DNA of 64,000 bases from Quadrisphaera sp. RL12-1S (GCF_014270065.1 NZ_JACNME010000001.1:434001-498000), one strand, 5' to 3'. Numbered from the stretch's first letter, positions 24,930-35,887 are shown. Translations and numbers: made by a program. Notes: generated from the sequence alone by a model not told the origin.

Positions 24930-25759
24930 CAGCGGGCCCGGACCGCGGCGCGCACCAGCGCAGCGGTCCACAACCACCCGGCCAGGGCGAAGGCAGCGCC
25001 GAGGGCGGCGCTCCACCGTCCTGCCGCGGTGCCCACGAGCACCGCGACCGGGTCGGCTCCGAGCGCTGTGGAGGCCGCCAGCCCCAGCGGCGGCAGGGCC
25101 AGCAGCAGCCGCGCGGTGGCGCGCGGCCCCGCCAGCGCCGCGTCACGCGAGTCGGTGGCCGCCGCCTCGTCACGCAGCGCCGAGGCCAGCCCGTCGAGGA
25201 CGGCCGCCGCGGGGGCTCCGGTGACCTCGCTCGTGCGCCACGCCAGGGACAGCGAGCCCAGGGCCGCGCAGGCCCGCCCGCCCCCGGCCGGATGGCGCCG
25301 CAGGGCCTCGGCGGGGTCCTCCCCCGCGGCGGACGCCCGCGCCGCCGCGTCGAGCGCGACAGCGACCCCGTCCGGCGCGCCCCCGGCTCCCGCCCCCGGC
25401 CCGCGGCCCCCGCGGAGCCCGTGCAGTCCGTGCGGCCCTTGCGGCCCTTGCGGCTGCAGCCGCTGGGGCGCCCACGCCGCGGCGGGGACGGCGCCGGCGC
25501 GCAGCAGCGCGGCCACCTCGGAGGCCGCGCGAGCCACCCGCACCTCGGGGGGCTCCTCACCCGGACCGCCCGGCAGCAGGCGCCGGACGCGGTGACCGCG
25601 CCGACGCGGCCCGCCGGGACCGCGTCCGGCGCCCTCGCGCCGCTGCGCGAGCCCCCGGCCCGCGGGGAGCGCGGGACCCCGCAGCAGCAGCCAGGCGCCC
25701 GCTCCCGCCAGCAGTGCCGCGAGCAGCGCCGCGGGCTCGAGCGCGCCTCCCCCGCTCAC
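24929..25759 (-). CDS. tadB: Type II secretion F-domain protein (TadB-like)
   Basis: 276 residues. One N-terminal helix, a basic Gly/Arg stretch, a T2SSF domain (SLAWRTSEVTGAPAAAVLDG) and C-terminal helices. It partners TadC in the pilus platform. Residues about 103-122 are a short collagen-like run of Gly-X-Y triplets (PQGPQGPHGLHGLRGGRG), absent from typical TadB, in a variable linker. GTG overlaps the cpaF stop (GTGA). Confidence 0.85.
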   Translation of the reverse strand: MSGGGALEPAALLAALLAGAGAWLLLRGPALPAGRGLAQRREGAGRGPGGPRRRGHRVRRLLPGGPGEEPPEVRVARAASEVAALLRAGAVPAAAWAPQRLQPQGPQGPHGLHGLRGGRGPGAGAGGAPDGVAVALDAAARASAAGEDPAEALRRHPAGGGRACAALGSLSLAWRTSEVTGAPAAAVLDGLASALRDEAAATDSRDAALAGPRATARLLLALPPLGLAASTALGADPVAVLVGTAAGRWSAALGAAFALAGWLWTAALVRAAVRAR

Positions 25760-26805
25760 GCCCGGCGCCGCGAGGCCTGGACGGGGACGGCCGCGAGGCG
25801 CAGCAGCTCCGCGAGGCGCGGCCAGCCGTCCTCGCGCGTTCCGGGGTGGTCCGGTGCCCTGCCGGCGCGCAGGGCGGGCCGCACCACGAGGCCGCCCGCA
25901 CCGGTCGACCCCGCAGGCCCGGGGGCCAGCTCGACCACGCCGACCTCGACCACGCGGCGCAGCGGACCCTCGCGCCGCAGGTGCACCACCACCTGCAGCC
26001 CTGCCGCTGCCTGCGCCGCGAGGACGTCCGGCCCCATGCCCGCGAGCGCGGCGAGCGCCGTGAGCCGCGCGGGGACGGCCGCCGCGGAGTTGGCGTGCAC
26101 CGTGCAGCACCCGCCCTCGTGCCCGGAGTTGAGCGCCATGAGGAGGTCCGCCACCTCGGCCCCGCGCACCTCGCCGACGACGAGCCGGTCGGGCCGCATC
26201 CGCAGGGCCTGCCGGACCAGCTCGCGCTGCCCCACCTCGCCGGCGCCCTCCACGTTGCCGTGGCGCGCCTGCAGCCGGACCACGTGGGGGTGGACGGGTG
26301 ACAGCTCCCCGGAGTCCTCGACCAGCACCAGCCGCTCGCGGACGTCGACGAGGCCCAGCAGCGCGGCGAGCAGCGTGGTCTTGCCGCTGCCGGTGCCGCC
26401 GGAGACGAGCAGCGAGCAGCGGTGGTGGACCGCGGCGCGCAGCACCGCCGCCCACCCGGGCGGCAGCGAGCCGGCGGCCTCGAGCTCGGCGAGGGACAGC
26501 GGCGTCCGCCGAGGCACCCGCAGCGACAGGAGGGTCCCGCTGCTGGAGACCGGTGGGAGCACCGCGTGGAGCCGGGTCCCGTCGGGCAGGACGGCGTCGA
26601 CGCAGGGGCTGGCGTCGTCCAGGCGCCTCCCGGCACCGGCGGCCAGGCGCACGGCGAGGGCCCGGACCTGGTGCTCCGGGCCCACGTCGAGGTCCACCCG
26701 CACGAGGCCCTCGCCGCGGTCGACCCACACCGAGCCCGGGCCGTTGACCAGCACGTCGGTGGTGCCGGGCAGGTCGAGCAGCTGCTGCAGGGGCCCGGCG
26801 CTCAC
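25756..26805 (-). CDS. cpaF: Tad pilus assembly ATPase (TadA/CpaF family)
   Basis: 349 residues. Walker A is GGTGSGKTT (136-144), the Asp box is VLVEDSGEL, Walker B lies in RLVVGEVRGAEV, and the His box is HEGGCCTVHANS. The N-terminal domain begins TTDVLVNGPGSVWVDRGEGL. It powers pilin polymerisation or secretion and matches the actinobacterial 'helicase/secretion neighbourhood ATPase' group (Rv3659c). Overlapping GTGA junctions link it to the CpaE-like gene upstream and tadB downstream. Confidence 0.93.
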   Translation of the reverse strand: MSAGPLQQLLDLPGTTDVLVNGPGSVWVDRGEGLVRVDLDVGPEHQVRALAVRLAAGAGRRLDDASPCVDAVLPDGTRLHAVLPPVSSSGTLLSLRVPRRTPLSLAELEAAGSLPPGWAAVLRAAVHHRCSLLVSGGTGSGKTTLLAALLGLVDVRERLVLVEDSGELSPVHPHVVRLQARHGNVEGAGEVGQRELVRQALRMRPDRLVVGEVRGAEVADLLMALNSGHEGGCCTVHANSAAAVPARLTALAALAGMGPDVLAAQAAAGLQVVVHLRREGPLRRVVEVGVVELAPGPAGSTGAGGLVVRPALRAGRAPDHPGTREDGWPRLAELLRLAAVPVQASRRRA

Positions 26806-27875
26806 CGCTGCTCCCCGGGGCGTCCGTCGGGGTCGGCGAGGGCGTGCAGCACTGCCCGCGCGCAGCGGCCGAGGCCGCCGCGCGGCCGCGGCAGCGGGTC
26901 ACCGCGCCCCAGGGCGGCGCGCACGTCGCGGTCGGGCGGGAGGCGTCCCAGCAGCGGGAGCGCGAGGGCGTCGGAGACGTCGGCCGGTGCGAGCGGAGCG
27001 CCGGGCGGGGTGGCCACCACCAGCCTCACGTCACCGGCGTGCCCCAGGAGGACCGGCAGCTGGGTGCTCGCGGCCGCGACGGCGCGCAGGTGGGCAGGGA
27101 CCAGGAGCACCAGGAGGTCCAGCCGCCAGAGCAGGGAGGTCCCGGTGTGGCGCGGCAGGTCCACCACCACCAGCCCGCTGGCGCGCGCGGCGCTCTCCAC
27201 CACCGCCTCGACGGCGGCGGGCGGAGCGGTCCGGGGCTCGGGCCAGGGGGCCCAGGACAGGACCCCGAGACCGTCCCGGCCGCGGGGCAGGCCGTCCGCG
27301 AGGGCCGCGGAGCGCAGGGGCGCCGGGGCGTCCAGGACGTCGTGCCAGCGCAGGCCGGGCTCGTCGTGCGCGCCGACGAGGGCGTCGAGGCCGCCTCCGA
27401 GCGGGTCCGCGTCGAGCAGGACGACGGGTCTCGCCGGGCCCGCCACCACCGCTGTGCGGGCGACGGCCGCCGCCAGCACCGAGGCACCGGCCCCTCCGCA
27501 GCCGCCGACCACCCCCACGACGAGGCCGCCGCCACCGGGGCCGTCGGCGGCGGTGGCCAGCACGGAGGCCACGGCCGGCGCGTCGTCGGGCAGGAGCGCG
27601 ACGCCCTCGGCGCCCACCTCCACCGCGCTGCGCCACAGCGGAGCGGTGTCGAGCCCGGGCGAGGCGGGCGCCAGGAGGAGCACCCCGGGCCGCCGCTGCG
27701 GCACGCCCTGCGCGGCGGCGTCGTCCCCCAGCAGCACGGCGGCCGCGCTGCGCCAGGACGCGCCGGCGTCCTCGGCGACGGCCACCACCCTCAGCGTCGC
27801 GCCGGCCGCCGCCGCCAGGCGGCGCACCTGCTCCACCAGCACCGACCGTCGGGTCACCAGCAGCACCTCGTCCAC
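26802..27875 (-). CDS. CpaE/Ssd-like MinD-family protein
   Basis: 357 residues. A receiver-like N-terminal half is followed by a ParA/MinD-type domain whose nucleotide loop reads GGCGGAGAS (124-132), without the signature lysines of a deviant Walker A. VVLLDADPLGGGLD and VVVDLPRH fit the Walker A' and B positions. This altered loop is characteristic of the actinobacterial CpaE-homologue group including Rv3660c (Ssd), linked to septum-site regulation. It probably positions the Tad machine. The GTG at 27875 begins the conserved region; longer frames run into the acs promoter region. Confidence 0.83.
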   Translation of the reverse strand: MDEVLLVTRRSVLVEQVRRLAAAAGATLRVVAVAEDAGASWRSAAAVLLGDDAAAQGVPQRRPGVLLLAPASPGLDTAPLWRSAVEVGAEGVALLPDDAPAVASVLATAADGPGGGGLVVGVVGGCGGAGASVLAAAVARTAVVAGPARPVVLLDADPLGGGLDALVGAHDEPGLRWHDVLDAPAPLRSAALADGLPRGRDGLGVLSWAPWPEPRTAPPAAVEAVVESAARASGLVVVDLPRHTGTSLLWRLDLLVLLVPAHLRAVAAASTQLPVLLGHAGDVRLVVATPPGAPLAPADVSDALALPLLGRLPPDRDVRAALGRGDPLPRPRGGLGRCARAVLHALADPDGRPGEQR

Positions 27876-28129
27876 CCCGCGACCCTGGCGCGGCGGGGGC
27901 CGGCGGCGCCGGCCCGACGCGGCACCTGTGGACGCAGGGCCGCCGGAGCTTGCGCGAGGTCGTCCTGTGGGCGGCTGGCAGCACCGCGGCCGCACGGCAG
28001 ACCCGACCGACCGGTGACCAACCGGACCCCACCACCCTCGGCGGCAGCAGACCCGCTGGCTAGTGTCGGCAGCGGCCGTTCCCTGCCGACCGTGAAGCAC
28101 CACGACGCGTGCACGACCCGGAGGACGCG
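27876..28129. promoter_or_regulatory. Divergent promoter region, Tad cluster / acs
   Basis: For acs, TAGTGT (28061-28066) is a good -10 and implies a leader of about 57 bases. An inverted repeat CCGGT-N5-ACCGG (28011-28025) sits about 36 bases upstream of it, a plausible activator site. For the Tad side, ACCTGTGGAC (27924-27933) recurs before the pilin gene. No gene is supported here. Confidence 0.45.
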
Positions 28130-30133
<2,004 letters not shown>

Positions 30134-30168
30134 GCTGAGCCTCTGACGGCCTCAGCGCGCCAGCGCGC

Positions 30169-30200
30169 CGGGCCCGTGCCCCGACCGGGGCGCGGGCCCG
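30169..30200 (+). terminator. Terminator of acs
   Basis: A 14-bp stem (30169-30182 with 30187-30200) with one G-T wobble and a GACC loop, 36 bases after the acs stop. The following 125 bases up to nhaA show no gene. Confidence 0.75.
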
Positions 30201-30325
30201 ACGTCGTCGTCGTCCGCCGCTGCGTCCTGTGGCGCGCGGGACGCCGTTCCTGCGAGAAGATGGGCAGCGGTGTGCCGGGAAGCCTGGTCGGCGGTCGCTG
30301 ACGCCTGCCCGGAAGGACCCTCGAC

Positions 30326-31669
30326 GTGGTCGACGCCCGCTCCCAGCCCACCCGCATCCGCCGCCTCCTGGCCGCCCCGGCCGACCCGCACTACGTGGTG
30401 CAGCTGCTGCGCACCGAGACCGTCGGCGGCCTGCTGCTGCTGACCGCCGCGCTGGTGGCCGTGGCGTGGGCCAGCTCGCCGTGGGGCGGGTCCTACGAGG
30501 CGCTGCGCGGCGTGACGTTCGGACCCGAGCCGCTGCACCTGCGGCTCGACCTGGCCACGTGGGCCGCTGACGGCCTTCTCGCCGTCTTCTTCTTCGTGGT
30601 CGGCATGGAGCTCAAGCGCGAGTTCGTGGTCGGCGACCTGCGGGACCCGCGTCGCGCCGCGCTGCCGATGATGGCCGCGGTGGGCGGCATGGCGGTCCCG
30701 GCGCTCATCTACACCGCGGTGAACCTCGTCGGCGACGGTCCGCTCAGCGGCTGGGCCGTGCCCACGGCCACCGACATCGCCTTCGCCCTGGGCGTGCTCG
30801 CGGTGGTCGGCTCCCACCTCCCGCTGGCGCTGCGCAGCTTCCTGCTGACCCTCGCCGTCGTCGACGACCTGCTGGCCATCACCGTCATCGCCGTCTTCTA
30901 CACCTCCGACCTCGCCTGGCTGCCCCTCGTGCTGGCGCTGGTGCCCATCGCCCTGTTCCGCGTGGTCGTGGGGCGCCGCCGCACCACGTGGTGGCTGCTG
31001 TGGCCGCTGGGGATCGCCGCCTGGGCGCTGGTGCACGCCTCCGGCGTGCACGCCACGGTCGCCGGGGTCGTGCTGGGCCTGCTCGTGCCGGTGCTGCGCC
31101 CGGGCCAGCGCGGTCGCAGGCTCACCGAGGACCTCGAGCACCGGTTCAGGCCGCTGTCGGCGGGCTTCTGCGTGCCGGTCTTCGCGCTCATGGCCGCCGG
31201 GGTGGCGGTCAACGGCGAGACGGCGCGGGCGGCCGCCGCGGACCCGGTGGCCATCGGCATCGCGGTCGGCCTGGTGGCGGGCAAGGTGCTCGGCGTGCTC
31301 GGCACCACCTGGCTGGTGGCCCGCTTCACGCGCGCCGAGCTCGACCCGGGCCTGCGCTGGGTGGACCTGTTCGGCATGTCCCTCCTGGCGGGCATCGGCT
31401 TCACGGTCTCGCTGCTCATCGGCGAGCTGGCCTTCGGCCCGGGGTCGGAGGTGGACGACCACGTGCGCATCGCCGTCCTCACCGCCTCGGTGACCGCGGC
31501 GGTGCTCGCCTCGGTGGTCCTCGCGTCCCGCAACCGGGCCTACCGGCAGGCGGCGGAGGCGGCCGGTGACCACGACCTCGACGGCATCCCCGACCACGAG
31601 CAGGTCGACGCGTCCGACCGGGTGGTCAACGGCCCCGACCCCGCCCCCTCCGCCGCGCGGGAGCACTGA
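30326..31669 (+). CDS. nhaA: Na+/H+ antiporter NhaA
   Basis: 447 residues with about 12 helices. [18 protein letters not shown] near the N-terminus, [13 protein letters not shown] in TM4 and [10 protein letters not shown] carrying the paired aspartates of the ion site in TM5 are diagnostic. It expels sodium in exchange for protons, with roles in pH and salt tolerance. The last 50 residues are a charged tail ([14 protein letters not shown]) beyond the core. The GTG at 30326 has a GGAAGGA ribosome site. Confidence 0.94.
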   Translation: MVDARSQPTRIRRLLAAPADPHYVVQLLRTETVGGLLLLTAALVAVAWASSPWGGSYEALRGVTFGPEPLHLRLDLATWAADGLLAVFFFVVGMELKREFVVGDLRDPRRAALPMMAAVGGMAVPALIYTAVNLVGDGPLSGWAVPTATDIAFALGVLAVVGSHLPLALRSFLLTLAVVDDLLAITVIAVFYTSDLAWLPLVLALVPIALFRVVVGRRRTTWWLLWPLGIAAWALVHASGVHATVAGVVLGLLVPVLRPGQRGRRLTEDLEHRFRPLSAGFCVPVFALMAAGVAVNGETARAAAADPVAIGIAVGLVAGKVLGVLGTTWLVARFTRAELDPGLRWVDLFGMSLLAGIGFTVSLLIGELAFGPGSEVDDHVRIAVLTASVTAAVLASVVLASRNRAYRQAAEAAGDHDLDGIPDHEQVDASDRVVNGPDPAPSAAREH

Positions 31670-31677
31670 GGCACCCC

Positions 31678-31683
31678 TAGGCT
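31678..31683 (+). promoter_or_regulatory. Candidate -10 for holin-like gene
   Basis: TAGGCT just after nhaA, giving a leader of about 75 bases before the GTG at 31765. Confidence 0.35.
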
Positions 31684-31764
31684 CGCCGACCAGGACCGCC
31701 CCCCCGCAGCGCGCCGCCGACCGGTGGCCGGGCGCGCGGGTCAGAGCTTGAGGAGGCACCAGCC

Positions 31765-32157
31765 GTGAGCCAGAGCGCAGGCGCCAGCGAGCGCACCATC
31801 GGCCAGCTCGTCGCTGACGCCAGCCGCGACCTCTCGGCGCTGGTGCGCGCCGAGATCGCGCTCGCCAAGGCCGAGATCACCGCCGAGGTGAAGCAGGGCG
31901 CCATCGGCGCCGGCCTGTTCGTCGGGGCCGCCGTGTTCGGCGGCATCGGCGCGCTGTTCCTGCTGCTGGCGGTCGCGTGGCTGCTGACGCTGTGGATGCC
32001 CTACTGGGTGGCCTTCCTCATCGTCGCCGTGGTGCTGTTCCTGGGCGCCGGCGTGCTGGCGCTCATCGGCAAGGGCCGCATCAGCAAGGTCGGCGCGCCC
32101 GAGCGCACGATCGCCACGTCCAAGCAGTCGATCGAGGCCCTGAAGGGCCACCGCTGA
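31765..32157 (+). CDS. Phage-holin-3-like (DUF1469) membrane protein
   Basis: 130 residues. An amphipathic N-terminal helix (ERTIGQLVADASRDLSALVRAE) is followed by two membrane helices and a short basic tail. This is the actinobacterial 'phage holin family / DUF1469' layout. Despite the name it is a chromosomal housekeeping-type protein, the Rv3669 position between acs and ephE. The function is unknown. Strong ribosome site TTGAGGAGGCACC. Confidence 0.82.
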   Translation: MSQSAGASERTIGQLVADASRDLSALVRAEIALAKAEITAEVKQGAIGAGLFVGAAVFGGIGALFLLLAVAWLLTLWMPYWVAFLIVAVVLFLGAGVLALIGKGRISKVGAPERTIATSKQSIEALKGHR

Positions 32158-32218
32158 CCACCACCGGTCAGCCCGCCCGCGCGGTGGGCCGGCCGGTCCA
32201 GGCTCCGGGGGAGGGTCC

Positions 32219-33169
32219 GTGAGGGCCCTCCCCCGAGGTCTGCGCGCGGGGCCACCGGTGGACGCCGCCGAGCTGCTCGACCCCGGCCCGTGGCGCCACC
32301 GCTACGTCACCGCGAACGGCTGCCGCTTCCACGTGGCCGAGTCCGGTCCCGACGACGGCTCAGCGCCCCTGGTGCTGCTCCTGCACGGCTTCCCCCAGTC
32401 CTGGCGCGCCTGGAAGCACCACCTCGTGGCCCTGGCCGGAGCTGGCTACCGCGCCGCGGCGCTCGACCTGCGCGGCAGCGGCGCCTCCGACAAGCCTCCC
32501 CGGGGCTACGACACCGCCACCCTCGCCGCCGACACCTCCGGCGTGGTGCGGGCCCTCGGCGCCCAGCGGGCGGTGCTGGTGGGCAGCGGCTGGGGCGCCT
32601 GGGCGGCGTGGGCCTCCCCCGCGCTGCAGCCGGCCACCACCGCGGCCGTCGCCTCCTTCGGCGAGCCGCACCCCCTGCTGGTGCTGCGCGAGCCGTGGCG
32701 GGTGCTCACGTCGTCGGCCGCGCGGCACCTGGCCCGCGTGCAGGTGCCCACCTTCCCCGAGTGGGCGGTGCGCGACGGGTCGATGGTCGAGCAGGTGCTG
32801 CGCGCCTGGGGCGCCCCCGGCTGGGCGGACGAGACCGTGGTGGCCGAGCACGCGGCGGCGCTGCGCGTGCCCTTCGCCGCGCACGCGGCACTGGAGTGCT
32901 ACCGGTGGGTGGCGCGGTCGAGGGTGCGCGCTGACGGCCACGCCTTCGCGCGCGCCGTCTCCCGGCCGGCGGGCGTGCCGGTGCTCACGGCGCAGGGGAC
33001 GCTCGACGGGGCCGTGGTGCCCGGGGCGGTGCGCCGCAGCGCGCCGTGGGCGGGTGCGGGCTTCCGGTGGGCGGAGGTGCCCGGAGCCGGCCACTTCCTC
33101 GGCGAGGAGGCCCCGGAGACCACCGCTGACCTGCTGCTGGACTGGCTCGGAGGGCTCGACCTCGGCTGA
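32219..33169 (+). CDS. Alpha/beta hydrolase, epoxide-hydrolase-like, nucleophile missing
   Basis: 316 residues. It follows the epoxide hydrolase plan: HGFPQSW oxyanion stretch (56-62), DLRGSGASDKP, an elbow at 122-127, a late Asp (GTLDGAVVP) and His (GAGHFLGEE). The elbow, normally GHDWGA, reads GSGWGA, so the Asp nucleophile position (124) is Gly. A classical epoxide hydrolase or serine hydrolase mechanism therefore looks impossible unless another residue takes over. It sits where Rv3670 (EphE) lies, between the holin-like gene and marP. GTG start at 32219; an upstream stretch of G's gives a weak ribosome site. Confidence 0.85.
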   Translation: MRALPRGLRAGPPVDAAELLDPGPWRHRYVTANGCRFHVAESGPDDGSAPLVLLLHGFPQSWRAWKHHLVALAGAGYRAAALDLRGSGASDKPPRGYDTATLAADTSGVVRALGAQRAVLVGSGWGAWAAWASPALQPATTAAVASFGEPHPLLVLREPWRVLTSSAARHLARVQVPTFPEWAVRDGSMVEQVLRAWGAPGWADETVVAEHAAALRVPFAAHAALECYRWVARSRVRADGHAFARAVSRPAGVPVLTAQGTLDGAVVPGAVRRSAPWAGAGFRWAEVPGAGHFLGEEAPETTADLLLDWLGGLDLG

Positions 33170-33196
33170 CGCCGGTTGACGCCGGCTGACCCCGGC
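33167..33196. repeat. Three 10-base tandem repeats at a stop codon
   Basis: TGACGCCGGT, TGACGCCGGC and TGACCCCGGC in direct succession, the first including the stop codon of the hydrolase. They contribute to the hairpin at 33182-33209. Confidence 0.7.
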
Positions 33197-33209
33197 TGCC
33201 GTCAGCCGG
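33182..33209. terminator. Hairpin between convergent ephE-like and marP genes
   Basis: CCGGCTGAC (33182-33190) pairs with GTCAGCCGG (33201-33209) around a 10-base loop. It overlaps the last codons of marP. Confidence 0.5.
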
Positions 33210-34386
33210 TGGTGCAGGCCCCGGTGGAGACCTGCCGCGTGGCCTCCTGGGCCTTCTGCAGCACCGGCCGCGCCTCGTCGAGTGTCAGCGCGTAACCGGT
33301 GCCGCGGTCGGTCAGCGACCTCGCGAACACCACGCCCACCACGTTGCCGCCCGGGTCGAGCAGCGGCCCGCCGGAGTTGCCCGGCTCGACGTCGGCGGCG
33401 AGGGAGTAGACCTGGCGGACCACCGTGGCCCTGCCGTAGATGTCCTTGCCCTCGGCCCGCAGCACCTCGCGCACCCGAGCGGGGACGGCCGTGAAGGGCC
33501 CGTCCTGCGGGAAGCCCGCCACCACGGCGTCCGCGCTGGCGCCCAGCTGCCGGCCGGTGCCCAGCGGCTCGGCGCGCAACCTCGGCACGGCGAGCACGGC
33601 GAGGTCCTCGGCGGGGTCGAAGAGCACCACGGTCGCGTCCAGCCGCTCCCCCTGACCGCCCACCTGCACCTGGGGGGCGGTGACGCCCGCCACGACGTGC
33701 GCGTTGGTGACCACCCGCTGCGGCGCCACCACGAAGCCGCTGCCCTCGCTGCCCTTGCGGCAGGCCTCGGCGGTCCCCGTGATCTTGACGATGCTGCCCT
33801 GCGCGGTGGAGGCGGCACCGCCCACCACGGCGTCGTTGGGGGCCGCGACCTCCCGCACCGGCTCCTCGCCGGTGCCGCTGAAGACGCGGGGGAAGTCGTT
33901 GGCCTCCACCACGGACCGGAACCCGGCGAAGAGGGACTCCGCCTGCGGGGGCACCAGGGTCCCGATGGTGGAGATCACCTGGGACGAGGCCACGGCACGG
34001 GCCAGGGAGGGCATCGGCCCGGCGCGCACCGCGCCGGCCACGAACCAGGAGACCAGGGCGACGGCGACGACGGCGGCGACCGCCCCGAGCGCCGAGTCGA
34101 CCACCTGCGCGGGCTGCCACGTGATGACGTCGCGCAGGCGGCGGCCGACCAGGGACCCCAGCAGCTGGCAGCCCCAGGCGACGAGCAGCACGCCCGCCAC
34201 CACCACCACGGTGCGGGTGCGCCCCGGCTGCATCGAGCCGACCACGAGGGGCAGCAGCCACATGCCCAGGCCCGCTCCCGCGATGAACGCGCCCACCGAG
34301 AGCAGGCCCACCACCAGGCCCTGCTTGAGGCCGGACAGCCCGTAGACGATGAGCAGGAGCAGCAGGACGACGTCGAGGGTGCTCAC
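33202..34386 (-). CDS. marP: Membrane-anchored periplasmic serine protease, MarP-like
   Basis: 394 residues (M. tuberculosis MarP is 397). Residues 1-120 form a CvpA-like domain of four membrane helices. The extracytoplasmic trypsin-like domain has His230 (TNAHVVAG), Asp261 (PAEDLAVL) and Ser338 (EPGNSGGP). Cys209 and Cys391 match the disulfide that holds MarP active in oxidising or acidic conditions. In mycobacteria it protects against acid stress by processing cell-wall hydrolases. GTG overlaps the Nudix stop (GTGA). The gene order Nudix-marP matches Rv3672c-Rv3671c. Confidence 0.93.
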   Translation of the reverse strand: MSTLDVVLLLLLIVYGLSGLKQGLVVGLLSVGAFIAGAGLGMWLLPLVVGSMQPGRTRTVVVVAGVLLVAWGCQLLGSLVGRRLRDVITWQPAQVVDSALGAVAAVVAVALVSWFVAGAVRAGPMPSLARAVASSQVISTIGTLVPPQAESLFAGFRSVVEANDFPRVFSGTGEEPVREVAAPNDAVVGGAASTAQGSIVKITGTAEACRKGSEGSGFVVAPQRVVTNAHVVAGVTAPQVQVGGQGERLDATVVLFDPAEDLAVLAVPRLRAEPLGTGRQLGASADAVVAGFPQDGPFTAVPARVREVLRAEGKDIYGRATVVRQVYSLAADVEPGNSGGPLLDPGGNVVGVVFARSLTDRGTGYALTLDEARPVLQKAQEATRQVSTGACTTG

Positions 34387-35105
34387 CGGCCCGCCTCCGG
34401 CACGCCACCGGTGACGGCGGACAGCGGGAGGGCGCGGGAGGCGTCCCACGGCCGCTCCAGGCCGGCCACGCGCAACAGCGCGTCGAGCACCGCCGCGGTA
34501 AAGCCCCACGCCACGAGGTCTCCCCCCAGCGCGAACGTGGGCCCGGTCCAGCCGGACCGGGTCCGCACGACCGCCCGGGAGGCGGGGTCGGTGAGGACGG
34601 GCAGGGGGACGCGCAGCACGCGCGCCACCTCGACGGGGTCCCCCACCCCCAGCGCGGACGGCTCGGGCTCCCAGGCCAGCACGGGCACCACCGAGGCGCC
34701 CGTGGGCGGCACGTCCAGCGCCGGCGCGACGCCCAGCACCTCCACGCCCGCCGCGTCCAGGCGGACCTCCTCGCGCGCCTCGCGCAGCGCCGCGCGCACG
34801 GGGTCGCCGCCGTCGTCGTCCTCGACGCCCCCGCCGGGGAAGGCGATCTGCCCGGAGTGCGAGCGCAGGCCGGACGCCCTCTCGAGCAGGACCACGTCAC
34901 CCGCGCCGTCGGCGCCGGGACCGAAGAGCACGAGCACCGCCGCCCGGCGGCCGCTGCGGGCGCCCAGGCGGACGCCCTCGGCGCGTGCGGCGCGGGTGCG
35001 CGCCCCCAGGTGCTCGGCCACGGCCGCGCCCACCTGCGGCAGGGAACCCGCGAGCCGCTCCAGCCAGTCGGGCCGCGCCACCTCCGAGGCCACCTCCGGC
35101 GTCAC
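34383..35105 (-). CDS. Nudix CoA pyrophosphatase-type hydrolase
   Basis: 240 residues. It has the CoA-pyrophosphatase signature [20 protein letters not shown] directly before the Nudix box (GGVEDDD ... REAREEV). The box carries a three-residue insertion, GGD, relative to the strict 23-residue pattern. It probably hydrolyses CoA or related nucleotides. The GTG at 35105 overlaps the nth stop (GTGA); earlier in-frame starts lie inside nth. Matches Rv3672c. The thioredoxin-like gene found between it and nth in M. tuberculosis is absent. Confidence 0.88.
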   Translation of the reverse strand: MTPEVASEVARPDWLERLAGSLPQVGAAVAEHLGARTRAARAEGVRLGARSGRRAAVLVLFGPGADGAGDVVLLERASGLRSHSGQIAFPGGGVEDDDGGDPVRAALREAREEVRLDAAGVEVLGVAPALDVPPTGASVVPVLAWEPEPSALGVGDPVEVARVLRVPLPVLTDPASRAVVRTRSGWTGPTFALGGDLVAWGFTAAVLDALLRVAGLERPWDASRALPLSAVTGGVPEAGR

Positions 35106-35875
35106 CCCGGACCCGCCAGCTCCGCGGCGGACAGCCCGGCAGCGGCCGGCGGACCGGGCTTGACGAGGGCGGCCGCCTTCACGGGGTCGGTCTCGCCGAC
35201 GCCGTAGGAGGGGCAGTCCCGGGCGATCGGGCACGCCCCGCACGCGGGCCGGCGGGCGTGGCAGGTGCGCCGGCCGTGGAAGATCACGCGGTGGCTCAGC
35301 GGGGTCCAGTCCCTGGGGGGGAAGATCGCGGCGAGGTCCTCCTCGACGTCCACCGGGTCCTCGTGGGTGGTCCAGCCGAACCGGCGCGACAACCGCCCCA
35401 CGTGCGTGTCGACGGTGATGCCGGGGAGCCCGAACGCGTCCCCGCGCACGACGTTGGCGGTCTTGCGGCCCACGCCCGGCAGCGTGACGAGCTCCTCCAG
35501 GCGGCGCGGCACCTCGCCGCGGTAGACCTCCACGAGGCGCGCCGCCAGGCCCTGCACCGAGGCGGCCTTGGCGCGGTAGAAGCCCACCGGCCGCAGCACC
35601 TCCTCCAGCGCGGTGCGGTCGGCGCCCGCGAGGTCGGCCGGGGCCGGCCAGGTGGCGAACAGCTCGGGGGTGACGCTGTTGACGCGCACGTCCGTGGTCT
35701 GCGCGGACAGGACGGTCGCCACGAGCAGCTGGAACGGTGAGGCGAAGTCGAGCTCGCAGCGGGCGTCGGGGTAGCGCTCGGCCAGGGCCCGGTGCATGCG
35801 CCGGGCCCTGCGCACGAGGGCGAGGGGAGTCTCGCGCTCCCCGCTGCCGGGGCTCCCCGATCGCGGTGGCCTCAC
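35102..35875 (-). CDS. nth: Endonuclease III
   Basis: 257 residues. Helix-hairpin-helix [12 protein letters not shown] carries the catalytic Lys, and [13 protein letters not shown] the catalytic Asp. The 4Fe-4S loop [21 protein letters not shown] has the C-x6-C-x2-C-x5-C spacing. It removes oxidised pyrimidines and nicks abasic sites. TACCCT lies exactly six bases before the GTG at 35875, supporting a leaderless transcript that also carries the Nudix and marP genes through four-base overlaps. Confidence 0.95.
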   Translation of the reverse strand: MRPPRSGSPGSGERETPLALVRRARRMHRALAERYPDARCELDFASPFQLLVATVLSAQTTDVRVNSVTPELFATWPAPADLAGADRTALEEVLRPVGFYRAKAASVQGLAARLVEVYRGEVPRRLEELVTLPGVGRKTANVVRGDAFGLPGITVDTHVGRLSRRFGWTTHEDPVDVEEDLAAIFPPRDWTPLSHRVIFHGRRTCHARRPACGACPIARDCPSYGVGETDPVKAAALVKPGPPAAAGLSAAELAGPG

Positions 35876-35881
35876 CAGCGA

Positions 35882-35887
35882 AGGGTA
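35882..35887 (-). promoter_or_regulatory. -10 element for leaderless nth
   Basis: TACCCT on the minus strand, six bases before the GTG at 35875, in the 49-base gap after crp. Confidence 0.55.

Noticed and set aside
22040-28063. An open frame of about 2000 codons on the plus strand, antisense to the Tad cluster.
   Set aside because: It is a by-product of G+C at third positions: strings of Arg, Pro and Ala with no domain, while the minus strand gives seven recognisable proteins with ribosome sites and overlaps.
31765-32157. Phage origin suggested by the holin-like protein.
   Set aside because: It is in conserved chromosomal order beside acs and ephE, with no lysin, integrase or other phage gene near.
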